From an uncultured Bacteroides sp. (GTDB taxonomy: Bacteria > Bacteroidota > Bacteroidia > Bacteroidales > UBA932), in the NCBI GenBank assembly GCA_900543205.1, contig UQQM01000005.1:31392-95391 (forward strand): 64,000 nucleotides of DNA, given 5' to 3'. Below, one piece after another: positions 9,712 to 17,630 of this stretch. Below the pieces are notes generated by a model, which worked only from the letters and a program-made list of their open reading frames with translations, did no database searches and was not told the DNA's origin. The position numbers and the translations under genes were made by a program. Every line of letters starts with the position of its first letter. Position 1 is the stretch's first letter.

Positions 9712-9821
9712 CGGGCCGGTCTCGGTCTTGGCAGTCAGGAGATGCGGGCAGATGGTTTTATGGTAAGTTACGGTGCGGCCCGTCGGAACGGCATGTGCCG
9801 CGCCGCCAAAGATATGGCAAA

Positions 9822-10256
9822 ATGAAAGTCAAGGTTATGAACATGAGCGGCAACGAGCTGCCGCAGTATGCCACCGAACTGGCGGCCGGCATGGACGTGC
9901 GCGCCGCGAATGACGAACCGATAGTGTTGAAGCCGCTCCAGCGTGCGCTCGTGCCCACCGGTCTGTTCGTGGAGATTCCCGCCGGTCATGAGATACAGGT
10001 GCGCCCCCGCAGCGGACTTGCGGCGAAAAAGGGCGTCACGGTGCTCAACGCGCCCGGAACCATAGACGCGGACTACCGAGGTGAAATCCGCGTGATTCTG
10101 GTGAACCTCAGCTCCGACGACTTCGTCATCGAAAGAGGGGAGCGCATCGCCCAGCTGGTGCTCGCACGCCACGAGCGCATGGAATGGGAGGAGAGCGGCA
10201 GTCTGGAGGAATCCGCACGCGGTGCCGGCGGTTTCGGCAGCACCGGTGTAAAATAG
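9822..10256 (+). CDS. dut: Deoxyuridine 5'-triphosphate nucleotidohydrolase (dUTPase)
   Basis: Hydrolyses dUTP to dUMP and pyrophosphate, keeping uracil out of DNA. The 144-residue protein has the trimeric dUTPase motifs in order: AAGMDVRA (motif 1), RPRSGLA (motif 2), [11 protein letters not shown] with the catalytic Asp (motif 3), RIAQLVLA (motif 4) and the P-loop-like [10 protein letters not shown] at the C-terminus (motif 5). The frame is open well upstream, but the ATG at 9822 gives the family's normal N-terminus. A second ATG seven codons on (9843) is possible but would cut into the first strand. Confidence 0.96.
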   Translation: MKVKVMNMSGNELPQYATELAAGMDVRAANDEPIVLKPLQRALVPTGLFVEIPAGHEIQVRPRSGLAAKKGVTVLNAPGTIDADYRGEIRVILVNLSSDDFVIERGERIAQLVLARHERMEWEESGSLEESARGAGGFGSTGVK

Positions 10257-10296
10257 TTTGAACGGAAGCTTTGTGTTTTGCCGCCTGCGTCGCTGA

Positions 10297-10320
10297 CCTG
10301 CCGCCCGGAGGCAGGCTTTT
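10297..10320 (+). terminator. Possible weak terminator after dut
   Basis: CCTGCC and GGCAGG form a 6-bp GC-rich stem with a 7-base loop, followed by C and four T. The stem is short, so read-through into murF is likely. Confidence 0.3.
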
Positions 10321-10366
10321 CCGCTTCCCGCGCGGCAGGCACTGTCTGCACAGCCTGAAATATTCA

Positions 10367-11674
10367 ATGATGATGACAACAGAAGAACTTTATACGAGAT
10401 ATCTGGACTGCGGATGCCGGGTGACTACCGACAGCCGCAAAATCACCGGCGGAGAGATATTCTTCGCGCTCAAGGGCGAGAATTTCGACGGTAACGACTA
10501 TGCCCTCGCCGCGTTGGAGAAAGGCGCCGCATGGGCCGTGGCCGACAGGAAGGGCCTTCCGGAAAACGGCAGGCTGATTCTTGTGGATGACGCCTTCGCC
10601 GCACTTCAGGAGCTTGCTGTCATGCACCGCACCCGGCTGCACGGAGGTCGTCTTCCGGTAATCGGCCTCACCGGGACCAACGGCAAGACGACGACCAAGA
10701 ACCTGATCCGCGCCGTGCTCGCGAAAAAATACCGTGTAAGCGCCACCGAAGGCAACCTGAACAACGACATAGGCGTGCCTCTGTCGTTGCTGGCCATGCG
10801 TCCCGATACGGAAATCGCCGTGATCGAGATGGGTGCGAACCACCCGGACGACATCGCAAAGCTGGTGAGGGTGAGCCGTCCGGACTACGGGCTGATCACC
10901 AACGTCGGCCGCGCCCATCTGCTGGGCTTCGGCTCTTTCGAAGGGGTGAAGGCCGCAAAGGGCGAGCTCTACAAATGGCTCGGCAGCCGTCGCGGCTCGG
11001 TAATCTTCATCAATGAGGACGACGCCGAGCTCAAGGGCATGGCGGCGGGAATTCCCTGCCATTTCTTCGGATACGGACGCAACTACCAGCATGCGGAGAT
11101 TCTTGAATGCACGCCGGAGGAGCCTTTCCTGCGCATCAGGCTGGACGGCGCCGTGATCCGCACGCAGCTGGTGGGCGCATACAACGCCGACAACGTGCTG
11201 GCGGCCGTCGCCATAGGGGACTATTTCGGGGTGCCGCGCAAGGATGCCGCCGAAGCCATAGCGGAGTTCGCTCCTGACAACATACGTTCGCAGATGGTGC
11301 GCACGGGGCGCAATACCCTGATAGTGGATGCCTACAATGCCAATCCCTCGTCGATGAAGGCGGCGCTCGACAATTTCGCCTCGATGAAGGCGGCGCGCAG
11401 GCTTGCGCTGCTGGGCGACATGCGGGAACTGGGCGCCGAATCGGCGGAAGAGCATAGGAAGGTCGTTTCCCTGCTGACGGGGCATGGAATCGACGCCATG
11501 CTGGTCGGGAAGGAATTCCGCGACGCCGCAGAGTCCTGCGGTGCCGCCTTCCCCTGCTTCGGCAGCTCGGACGAACTTGCGCTCCATCTGCGCGAACATC
11601 CGGTCTCAGGTGCGCTGGTCCTCGTCAAGGGTTCGCGCAGCACGGCGATGGAAAAGGTGCTGGAGGAACTTTGA
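10367..11674 (+). CDS. murF: UDP-MurNAc-tripeptide--D-Ala-D-Ala ligase
   Basis: Adds D-Ala-D-Ala to the UDP-MurNAc tripeptide, the last cytoplasmic step of the peptidoglycan precursor. Mur-ligase features are clear: VTTDSRKITGGEIFFALKG near the N-terminus, the ATP P-loop GLTGTNGKTTTKN (about residues 100-112), then NLNNDIGVPLS and IEMGANHPDDI. The C-terminal domain has VDAYNANPSSMKAAL and LGDMRELG. The start is one of three consecutive ATG codons at 10367, 10370 and 10373; a frame open further upstream does not resemble MurF. From the first ATG it has 435 residues, normal for the family. Confidence 0.95.
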   Translation: MMMTTEELYTRYLDCGCRVTTDSRKITGGEIFFALKGENFDGNDYALAALEKGAAWAVADRKGLPENGRLILVDDAFAALQELAVMHRTRLHGGRLPVIGLTGTNGKTTTKNLIRAVLAKKYRVSATEGNLNNDIGVPLSLLAMRPDTEIAVIEMGANHPDDIAKLVRVSRPDYGLITNVGRAHLLGFGSFEGVKAAKGELYKWLGSRRGSVIFINEDDAELKGMAAGIPCHFFGYGRNYQHAEILECTPEEPFLRIRLDGAVIRTQLVGAYNADNVLAAVAIGDYFGVPRKDAAEAIAEFAPDNIRSQMVRTGRNTLIVDAYNANPSSMKAALDNFASMKAARRLALLGDMRELGAESAEEHRKVVSLLTGHGIDAMLVGKEFRDAAESCGAAFPCFGSSDELALHLREHPVSGALVLVKGSRSTAMEKVLEEL

Positions 11675-11697
11675 AAGCAATCAAATCAGTTGAAGTC

Positions 11698-11967
11698 ATG
11701 AAAAGGATATTTATCTCAATTGCATGCTGCGTCCTGCTGGCGGGATGCGGCGCTTCGGAGGCCGGAAGTTCGAAAGGAACCGTCCTGGACGCTTCCATGA
11801 ACACGGTGATGGTCGTGGACGCCGCAGGCGACACATTGACGTTCAGCACCGTAGACGCCGACAAGAGCGGTCTTGACGGGCTTCTTATCGGGGATACGGT
11901 AGAGGTCAGCTACGAAGGGGAGTACGTGCCCGGAATGCCGGCCGTCAAGCTGTCGTCAGCGGAGTAG
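11698..11967 (+). CDS. Small lipoprotein of unknown function
   Basis: An 89-residue protein with a type II signal peptide: the hydrophobic run after MKRIFISIACC leads to lipobox LLAGC. The mature part (about 70 residues) has short alternating strands (GTVLDASMNTVMVVDAAGD, then DTVEVSYEGEY) that suggest a small beta-barrel such as an OB-like fold, but no family is recognised. I chose the ATG at 11698; a TTG at 11671 overlapping the murF stop would put nine extra residues before the signal peptide. Its 3' end overlaps the convergent glycerate kinase gene by 12 bases. Confidence 0.75.
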   Translation: MKRIFISIACCVLLAGCGASEAGSSKGTVLDASMNTVMVVDAAGDTLTFSTVDADKSGLDGLLIGDTVEVSYEGEYVPGMPAVKLSSAE

Positions 11968-13095
11968 GCCGGAATTTCCGGCTTGCGACAGCAAGTCCGC
12001 GACGGCTTTGCGTATGTTTTCCGATGCGGTCGCGGGCCGCATCGCGGCTTCTGGCGGGAGTCCGGCAGGGGAGACCGCAATCATCTTCACGAAGCCGGGA
12101 TTATGGGCGATGGTGACGCGCCCTCCGATTGCTACTACCGGGACGCCGAGGGCCGACGCCCTTCTGAGCACCCGGAGGGGCAGTTTGCCCATCAGCGTCT
12201 GCCCGTCGATGCACCCCTCGCCTGTGATTACCAGGTCGGCGTCTGCGGCAAGTGCGTCGAATCCCAATGAGTCCAGCAGCAGTTCTGCGCCGGGGACCGG
12301 CCGGGCGTTCAGATATCCCAGCATTCCTGCGCCAAGACCTCCTGCGGCCCCGGAGCCCTTTGCTCCAATGATTCCGCGTCCGCAGAATCTCTCCGTGACC
12401 GCGCCGAAATTCCGCATCCCGCTCTCGAGCTTTTCGAGCAGTGCTGCGTCGGCGCCTTTCTGTGGTGCATAGACCATCGTCGCGCCTTCCGGGCCGCATA
12501 GCGGGTTCTCCACGTCGCAGGCGGCGATGAATTCGGTCTCCGTCAGTTCCGGGAGGACTCCCGAGACGTCCACGGACGCGATGTGCCCCAGGGATTCACC
12601 CGTTCCGGGCTGCGCTCTTCCTGCCGTATCAAGGAAACGGAAACCGAGGGCCGAGAGCATTCCGGTGCCGCCGTCGTTGGTGGCGCTCCCTCCTAGCCCC
12701 AATATGATGCGTCTGCATCCATGTTTCAGCGCGTCGGCGACCAGTTCTCCTGTACCGAAAGTCGTGGTCAGCAGCGGGTTGCGCTCGTCTTCCCGGAGCA
12801 GGGTGAGCCCGGAAGCTGCGGCCACGTCGATGATGGCCGTGCCGCCGTCGGCCGATATTCCGTATCCCGCACGAAGCGGCCGCATCAGCGGGTCGTGGGC
12901 GTCGCATTCCACGGTTGAACCTCCGAGCGCCTCCAGCAGCGCCTTCATCGTCCCCTCGCCGCCGTCGGCCACTTCCAGACACACAGTCCCGCACACCGGG
13001 AACACCTCCCTGACGCCCTCCGAAACCGCCCCGGCGACCTCCGCCGACGACAGCGAACCCTTGAACGAATCCGACGCTATGACGATTTTTCTCAT
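11956..13095 (-). CDS. Glycerate kinase, GarK/GlxK family
   Basis: Phosphorylates D-glycerate with ATP, feeding it into glycolysis. The 379-residue protein begins with the family hallmark MRKIVIASDSFKGSLSS and carries LGLGGSATNDGGTGML (about residues 123-138) and VITGEGCIDGQTLMGK near residue 285. The ATG at 13095 overlaps the stop of the upstream fragment gene (ATGA), while a TTG four codons earlier is less likely. Whether it makes 2- or 3-phosphoglycerate cannot be read from sequence. No other glycerate or glyoxylate genes are next to it. Confidence 0.93.
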   Translation of the reverse strand: MRKIVIASDSFKGSLSSAEVAGAVSEGVREVFPVCGTVCLEVADGGEGTMKALLEALGGSTVECDAHDPLMRPLRAGYGISADGGTAIIDVAAASGLTLLREDERNPLLTTTFGTGELVADALKHGCRRIILGLGGSATNDGGTGMLSALGFRFLDTAGRAQPGTGESLGHIASVDVSGVLPELTETEFIAACDVENPLCGPEGATMVYAPQKGADAALLEKLESGMRNFGAVTERFCGRGIIGAKGSGAAGGLGAGMLGYLNARPVPGAELLLDSLGFDALAADADLVITGEGCIDGQTLMGKLPLRVLRRASALGVPVVAIGGRVTIAHNPGFVKMIAVSPAGLPPEAAMRPATASENIRKAVADLLSQAGNSGLLR

Positions 13096-13451
13096 AGAAG
13101 TTCCCAATGGCCTTGCTTCCTGCCTCCTGCACGTTTAAGTAAACCTATCTTTTGAAGACGGGAAAGATTGTATTTTACACCATCTTCTGTAATGTTAGAA
13201 AGACTTTCGCTTATCTCCTTTCGTGTTGCTTCCGGATGTTCTTTCGAGAAAGACAATATTGCTTGTAGCTGTTCCGTCAGGTTTTGTATGGTCTTTTGGG
13301 TAGATCTATGGTCTCTTTGTGTCGTAGCCCTTTCTGGATACTCAAATCTAAAAATTGTCCAGATACCAGAAGCGTCATAACGAAACTCCGGTATGGAGAA
13401 ACCGTCATTCTTGCAAGCAGTCATAATGCGCTCAATCCCGCGTCCCCATTT
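13092..13451 (-). pseudogene. C-terminal remnant of a RecG-like (AlbA_2 type) ATP-binding transcriptional regulator
   Basis: The frame from about 13451 down reads WGRGIERIMTACKNDGF, a very typical start of the C-terminal part of COG2865-like regulators, whose residues before it (the AlbA_2 and ATP-binding domains) are missing. The rest has a linker and a winged-helix-like segment (EATRKEISESLSNITEDGV) ending GGRKQGHWELL. An ATG at 13424 would give a 110-residue product that may still be translated, and its stop overlaps the glycerate kinase start. The missing 5' part is replaced by the fic gene, which runs into this remnant, so I read it as what is left after a deletion or recombination. Confidence 0.6.
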
Positions 13452-14497
13452 TCATTAAGTATCTCCCAATAACCGTTCTTATTGCTTCCGAACCGGCGGA
13501 TGATATTCGCATTACGCAGCAAGGCAATGTGCTTCCTGACCATGCGGTCTGAGATATTCATCTTTTTTCCGATTTCAACGGCCGTATTCTGCGGATTTTC
13601 CATAATTCGTGCAAGGACCTCCCACGTTGTGTCAGAAAACTCAGGATGAAGCGACTTCAGTTTATCAGGAACTTTATCAGGAACTTTATCAGGAACAACT
13701 GTCATCAGCGGTTCCCCTTGATACTTCTTCAGCGCATTAAGGATTTCGTTCAGCATAAAATCAATGAACGGGCTGCAGTCTGTCTGTTGCGTACTTGATC
13801 CTATTGCCTCGTAATATGACTGCTGGTTGGCGTATACCAGATTCTCGATAGGGAGATGCTCGAACACCGGGTTGAGGCGTCCTAAAATAAGAGACTGCCA
13901 CAACCGGCCCATTCTCCCGTTTCCGTCACTGAACGGATGGATGAACTCAAATTCATAATGAAAAACGCAGCTGCGGATAAGCAAATGGTCTGGAGCATGT
14001 TCAAGCCAAGCGAACAAATCGGACATTAATTCCGGAACCCTCTGTGCAGGAGGTGCAAGATGAATGCATTTGCCATTTTCAAATACGCCGACTCCTCCGC
14101 TGCGGAAATGTCCCGGATTGTCTATCAATGCTTCCATCATGACCCCGTGAGCTTTCAGGAGATCCTTCACGTCAAATGGATTCAGTGAAGGATACAGTTC
14201 ATAAGTCCGTATGGCATTCCTGACTTCCTGTATCTCTCTTGGCGGAGCCACCACCTGTTTCCCTTCCAGTATGTCATGAACCTGACTTTCCGACAGTCTG
14301 TTGCCCTCAATGGCAAGTGAACTGTGGATTGTCTTGATTCTGTTTGCCTTCCGCAGGCGCAGTCCGTCCGTCTGTTCCAGGCGTATTGCGTATCTTTCTA
14401 TTTGAGCCGAAATCTCGGCAACCAGACTGACAGCCCGGGAACTTACTGTAAACGGCGGCGCATACCCCTTGTATTCTTTTTCTTTCATGACGGTCAT
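13421..14497 (-). CDS. Fic-domain AMP-transferase-like protein with C-terminal winged helix
   Basis: Fic proteins transfer AMP or related groups to target proteins. The active-site loop HPFSDGNGRMGR (about residues 167-178) is intact. An N-terminal inhibitory motif SSLAIEGN fits the [S/T]xxxE[G/N] class II pattern, so the enzyme is probably self-inhibited. After the Fic core come tandem DKVP units and a winged-helix domain ending GYWEIL. The last 11 residues (NENGDAGLSAL) are not family-like and come from reading into the neighbouring regulator remnant. The ATG at 14497 is used; one three codons on (14488) is equally possible. This group often acts as a stand-alone regulator or toxin-antitoxin-like unit; no antitoxin gene is adjacent. 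Confidence 0.88.
   Translation of the reverse strand: MTVMKEKEYKGYAPPFTVSSRAVSLVAEISAQIERYAIRLEQTDGLRLRKANRIKTIHSSLAIEGNRLSESQVHDILEGKQVVAPPREIQEVRNAIRTYELYPSLNPFDVKDLLKAHGVMMEALIDNPGHFRSGGVGVFENGKCIHLAPPAQRVPELMSDLFAWLEHAPDHLLIRSCVFHYEFEFIHPFSDGNGRMGRLWQSLILGRLNPVFEHLPIENLVYANQQSYYEAIGSSTQQTDCSPFIDFMLNEILNALKKYQGEPLMTVVPDKVPDKVPDKLKSLHPEFSDTTWEVLARIMENPQNTAVEIGKKMNISDRMVRKHIALLRNANIIRRFGSNKNGYWEILNENGDAGLSAL
13661..13696 (-). repeat. Three perfect 12-bp tandem repeats inside fic
   Basis: TTTATCAGGAAC is repeated three times head to tail. On the coding strand each copy encodes V-P-D-K, giving the hinge VPDKVPDKVPDK between the Fic core and the winged helix. Because 12 is a multiple of 3, copy-number change would vary the hinge length without a frameshift. 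Confidence 0.9.
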
Positions 14498-14564
14498 TTA
14501 ATCGGCTCCAGGGTAAAGATAATGATAAAAAATGAAGAAGAGGAAACATTTCCTTGCCATTGTT

Positions 14565-16232
14565 TCAGCTTCGCCACCTGTATTGCAGGCGGCATTCCAG
14601 CTTGCCCTGCCTGGGCGTGAGGTTCCAGGGATACTGCACGCAGTCCAGCCGCAGCCAGATGCTGTGATGCCGCCCCAGGTGCACTGCGGCATAGAGCGAC
14701 AGGTTCCAGCCCCGTCCGTAGAAGGCCGGCACGTTGAACGTCCCCGGCGCGTCCTGCTGGTACACGTAGATGCGGTCGTTCCATTCGTCTATGCGGAACA
14801 GGCCGCCGCGCAGGCTGAGCGTGAACCTCTCCGTCTTCCTGCCGGCCTGTGCGTACCACAGCCATGCGAATTTCTCGCACCACAGCGCGTTGAACCTCCC
14901 GGAGGCGCTCCATCCACGCCATTGGACCTCCATGTCGGCGCGAAGGTCGTAGCGCAGCGGAAACTCCTCCGACGGGCGCAGCCTTCCGCTCCAGCGCAAC
15001 TTCGGCATGAACAGGAAAGCTCCGGCCTCCAGCTCCGGCTTCAGCTGCACCAATGTCTTGTACTGCGCCTGCCTTTTGTCGAGGCGGTAGGCGGCGTCGG
15101 CGGTGCACACCATGCTGAAAGTCTCCCAACCGAGCGCGACCCCGCTGTATTCCTTGTAGCTTTCGCCGAACCAGCGCAGCTGCGCGGCGAGCTTGCGCCC
15201 GTATTCCGGCACCAGGATGAACCCGGCGACTCCGCAGAACCGGCCCTGATATCCGGAGCACAGCTCCCCGAACACGCTTAGGTCGGGAAGCGAGAGCCGC
15301 CAGTCCAGTGAAGCCGCCGATTCGGTCGCGGTGGCCCCAAGGCTCAGGTTTCGGGATATCCATGAAATGTTCCCGATCATGCGGCGGCCCGTGAATGACC
15401 AGCCGGCCGAGAGCGTGAGCGGCCCGAGGTTCCAGTCGCTTGCGACGCCCAGCAGCTCCGCGGACGCCGATGAGGTGGCGCTGAAGCCGGAGGCGTTCCT
15501 GCGGAATGAAGCCGAGGATGAGTATCCGCTCATGCTGAACCCGCTCCATACGGCAAGCCCCTGCCCGAAGCGCGCCGAGAAATGTCCCAGGACGACCTTG
15601 CCGAGCCGTCGCTTTCCGTACCAGGCTGCGCTGAAGGTGCCCGGAACCGGTTCGGGTTCCGAATAGGTGGTGCGCGAGCTCCAGTTGAATTCCGCACGTT
15701 CTCCGTATTCCACCGAATACTTGATTCTCGCGGTGCGTCCTCCTCCGCTGCGCAGCGAGCCCCCGGCGGTCAGCGAATGCCTGAAACTCCTGCGTTCGCG
15801 CGTGCCTGGAGCGTCCCTGCTCAGCAGGCGCACGAAAGGGCGCAGGGTTTCCGCAAATTCCGGGGAGAAGCCGTCGACGAGGCCGAGCTCGCTGAACGAA
15901 AGAATGTCTCCGCTGCGCGAGCGGTAGTCAATCAGCGAGGCAGCCTGATATTGGGAGAACAGGCCGGTCGAGAGCAGCTTTGCGCGGCCCGCCAGGTTGA
16001 GGTCCAGAGGATGCTCGGCAAGCTCCTCATAGCGTTCGAGTCCGCCGCCCTGGAGCTCCTCTATGCAGGAGGCCCCGCTGAGCGTCAGCACTGCGGCTTC
16101 GAAGTCTTGGGCGGACTGCCGTGCGTATCCGTCCGGGGCTGGTGCGGTGAATGTCGAGTCCTGGGCTTCCGGGAGAAATCCGGGAGCGACGGAGGCCGCG
16201 GCGACGGCGGCCAGAAGAATAAAGGAAATCAT
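14565..16232 (-). CDS. Helix-hairpin-helix protein with an outer-membrane beta-barrel-like C-terminal region
   Basis: The 555-residue protein has an N-terminal signal-like stretch (residues 1-16), then a region (about 70-135) with two ComEA-like helix-hairpin-helix units: LDLNLAGRAKLLSTGLFSQY and SFSELGLVDGFSPEF. From about residue 150 to the end it is a run of amphipathic strands rich in Trp, Tyr and Arg with Gly/Ser turns, which looks like a beta-barrel and ends LECRLQYRWRS. Proteins of this mixed layout are annotated in other Bacteroidota, but no function is proven. DNA handling at the cell surface is one possibility; the hairpin units could equally bind protein. Confidence 0.72.
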   Translation of the reverse strand: MISFILLAAVAAASVAPGFLPEAQDSTFTAPAPDGYARQSAQDFEAAVLTLSGASCIEELQGGGLERYEELAEHPLDLNLAGRAKLLSTGLFSQYQAASLIDYRSRSGDILSFSELGLVDGFSPEFAETLRPFVRLLSRDAPGTRERRSFRHSLTAGGSLRSGGGRTARIKYSVEYGERAEFNWSSRTTYSEPEPVPGTFSAAWYGKRRLGKVVLGHFSARFGQGLAVWSGFSMSGYSSSASFRRNASGFSATSSASAELLGVASDWNLGPLTLSAGWSFTGRRMIGNISWISRNLSLGATATESAASLDWRLSLPDLSVFGELCSGYQGRFCGVAGFILVPEYGRKLAAQLRWFGESYKEYSGVALGWETFSMVCTADAAYRLDKRQAQYKTLVQLKPELEAGAFLFMPKLRWSGRLRPSEEFPLRYDLRADMEVQWRGWSASGRFNALWCEKFAWLWYAQAGRKTERFTLSLRGGLFRIDEWNDRIYVYQQDAPGTFNVPAFYGRGWNLSLYAAVHLGRHHSIWLRLDCVQYPWNLTPRQGKLECRLQYRWRS

Positions 16233-16254
16233 GTCTCATAGTTCAAGTCTGATG

Positions 16255-16286
16255 CAAACATACGCAGAAGCCGAGTGCAATGCAAA
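16255..16286 (-). promoter_or_regulatory. Full Bacteroidota promoter for the helix-hairpin-helix barrel gene
   Basis: On the minus strand, TTTG (16286-16283), a 20-base spacer and TATGTTTG (16262-16255) match both the -33 and -7 consensus elements. The -7 box is 22 bases from the ATG at 16232. Confidence 0.7.
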
Positions 16287-16433
16287 TCGAACTTGTTCGG
16301 ATTTCATTGCCGAGGCGCAACAGTATTAATGGCGCGTCAGCGGCAAAAACAGCCAAAAATGGCCATAATCGCCGCGCTTCTGCGATTTTTAGGAAAATAA
16401 TTAGTAAATTGGCAAGTCTACAGATTCTGACTT

Positions 16434-17558
16434 ATGAAAGAAAAACTGGTTCTGCTCGACAAGACCTTCAGGCCGTACATCCCACACGAGAGGGTCATCG
16501 CGGCGATTGACGATGTGGCTGACAAGGTCAATGCGGACTTCAGGGGCTGCAGGGACGTGCCCATACTGCTCTGCGTGCTCAACGGGGCGATACCTTTCAC
16601 CGGCGAGTTGCTGCAGAGGCTGGACTTCAACTGCGAGCTGGTCTCCATCAAGATGTCATCCTATCAGGGTACCAGGTCCACCGGTACGGTGCTCACCATG
16701 ATGGGTCTCACGGCCGATGTGAGCGGCCGCCGCATCATCATCTGCGAGGACATTGTGGACACCGGCAACACCATAGTCGCGCTCAAGGAGATGCTGCTCG
16801 ACAAGGGCGCGGCCGACGTCAAGATCTGTACCCTGCTCTTCAAGCCCGGAGTCTACAGGAAGCCGGACAAGGTGGACTATGTGGGGCTTTCCATCCCCAA
16901 CGCCTTCATAGTCGGCTTCGGTCTCGACTACAACGAGCTCGGGCGCAATACCAAGGACATCTACGTAATTGATCACGATATGAAGTATTACATCCTCTTC
17001 GGCCCTCCGGGGGCCGGCAAGGGCACTCATGCAGGTGCCATAGCTGAAAAATACAACCTCAAGCACATCTCCACCGGCGAGCTGCTCCGTGCGGAGATCG
17101 CCGCGGGCAGCGAACTCGGCAAGAAGGCGAAGAGCCTCATCGATGCCGGGGAGCTGGTGCCCGATTCAGTGGTCGAGGGCATGATTGAGTCGGCCTTCGA
17201 CACCATCAAGGGTTACGACGGCTTCCTGCTCGACGGCTTCCCGCGCAATCTCACCCAGGCTGCCGATCTCGACAAGATACTCGAGAAGAGGGGCAGCAGC
17301 GTGACCGCGGTCATCTCCCTGATGATTTCCGACGACCTGATACGCCAGCGCATCGCAGGGCGCGCGGCCATAGAGGGACGTGCCGATGACGCCTCCGAGG
17401 AGACCGTGACCAACCGCATCAAGACCTACCATGCCCAGACCGAACCTCTTATCGAATATTACAAGAAGGCCGGCAAGTACTACGAGTGCAACTGCGACGC
17501 GGGCGAAATCAGCGAGAACCGCCGCCGTGTGCTGAAGCTCGTGGAGAGCATCCAGTAG
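16434..17558 (+). CDS. hpt-adk: Fused hypoxanthine phosphoribosyltransferase and adenylate kinase
   Basis: One uninterrupted frame encodes two purine enzymes. Residues 1 to about 182 are HPRT (salvage of hypoxanthine or guanine with PRPP): LLCVLNGAIPF, the flexible-loop SSYQGTRSTG, and the PRPP motif IICEDIVDTGNT. Residues about 183-374 are adenylate kinase (ATP + AMP to 2 ADP): P-loop GPPGAGKGT, HISTGELLR, LDGFPRN, a short lid without zinc cysteines, and RIKTYHAQTEPLIEYY. The join is DIYVIDHDMKYYILFGPPG. An ATG at 16980 sits exactly where a separate adk would begin and is in frame, so free adenylate kinase could also be made, though I see no ribosome site. No stop or frameshift separates the halves. 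Confidence 0.93.
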   Translation: MKEKLVLLDKTFRPYIPHERVIAAIDDVADKVNADFRGCRDVPILLCVLNGAIPFTGELLQRLDFNCELVSIKMSSYQGTRSTGTVLTMMGLTADVSGRRIIICEDIVDTGNTIVALKEMLLDKGAADVKICTLLFKPGVYRKPDKVDYVGLSIPNAFIVGFGLDYNELGRNTKDIYVIDHDMKYYILFGPPGAGKGTHAGAIAEKYNLKHISTGELLRAEIAAGSELGKKAKSLIDAGELVPDSVVEGMIESAFDTIKGYDGFLLDGFPRNLTQAADLDKILEKRGSSVTAVISLMISDDLIRQRIAGRAAIEGRADDASEETVTNRIKTYHAQTEPLIEYYKKAGKYYECNCDAGEISENRRRVLKLVESIQ

Positions 17559-17570
17559 GACGGGGACATC

Positions 17571-17608
17571 AAAAAAATGCGGGGGCTTGCCGAAAGGCTG
17601 GCCCCCGC
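17571..17608 (-). terminator. Intrinsic terminator of the GH3 gene
   Basis: GCGGGGGC and GCCCCCGC form a perfect 8-bp stem around a 14-base loop. On the minus strand it is followed by seven T (the A-run at 17571-17577), 23 bases after the GH3 stop. It may also slow transcription from hpt-adk on the plus strand. Confidence 0.85.
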
Positions 17609-17630
17609 CTGTTGTTTGCCGGTTCAGGTT

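Noticed and set aside
9213..9821. N-terminal extension of dut by about 200 codons
   Set aside because: This part overlaps the LptF/G permease gene in another frame and is not dUTPase-like; the family N-terminus begins at the ATG at 9822.
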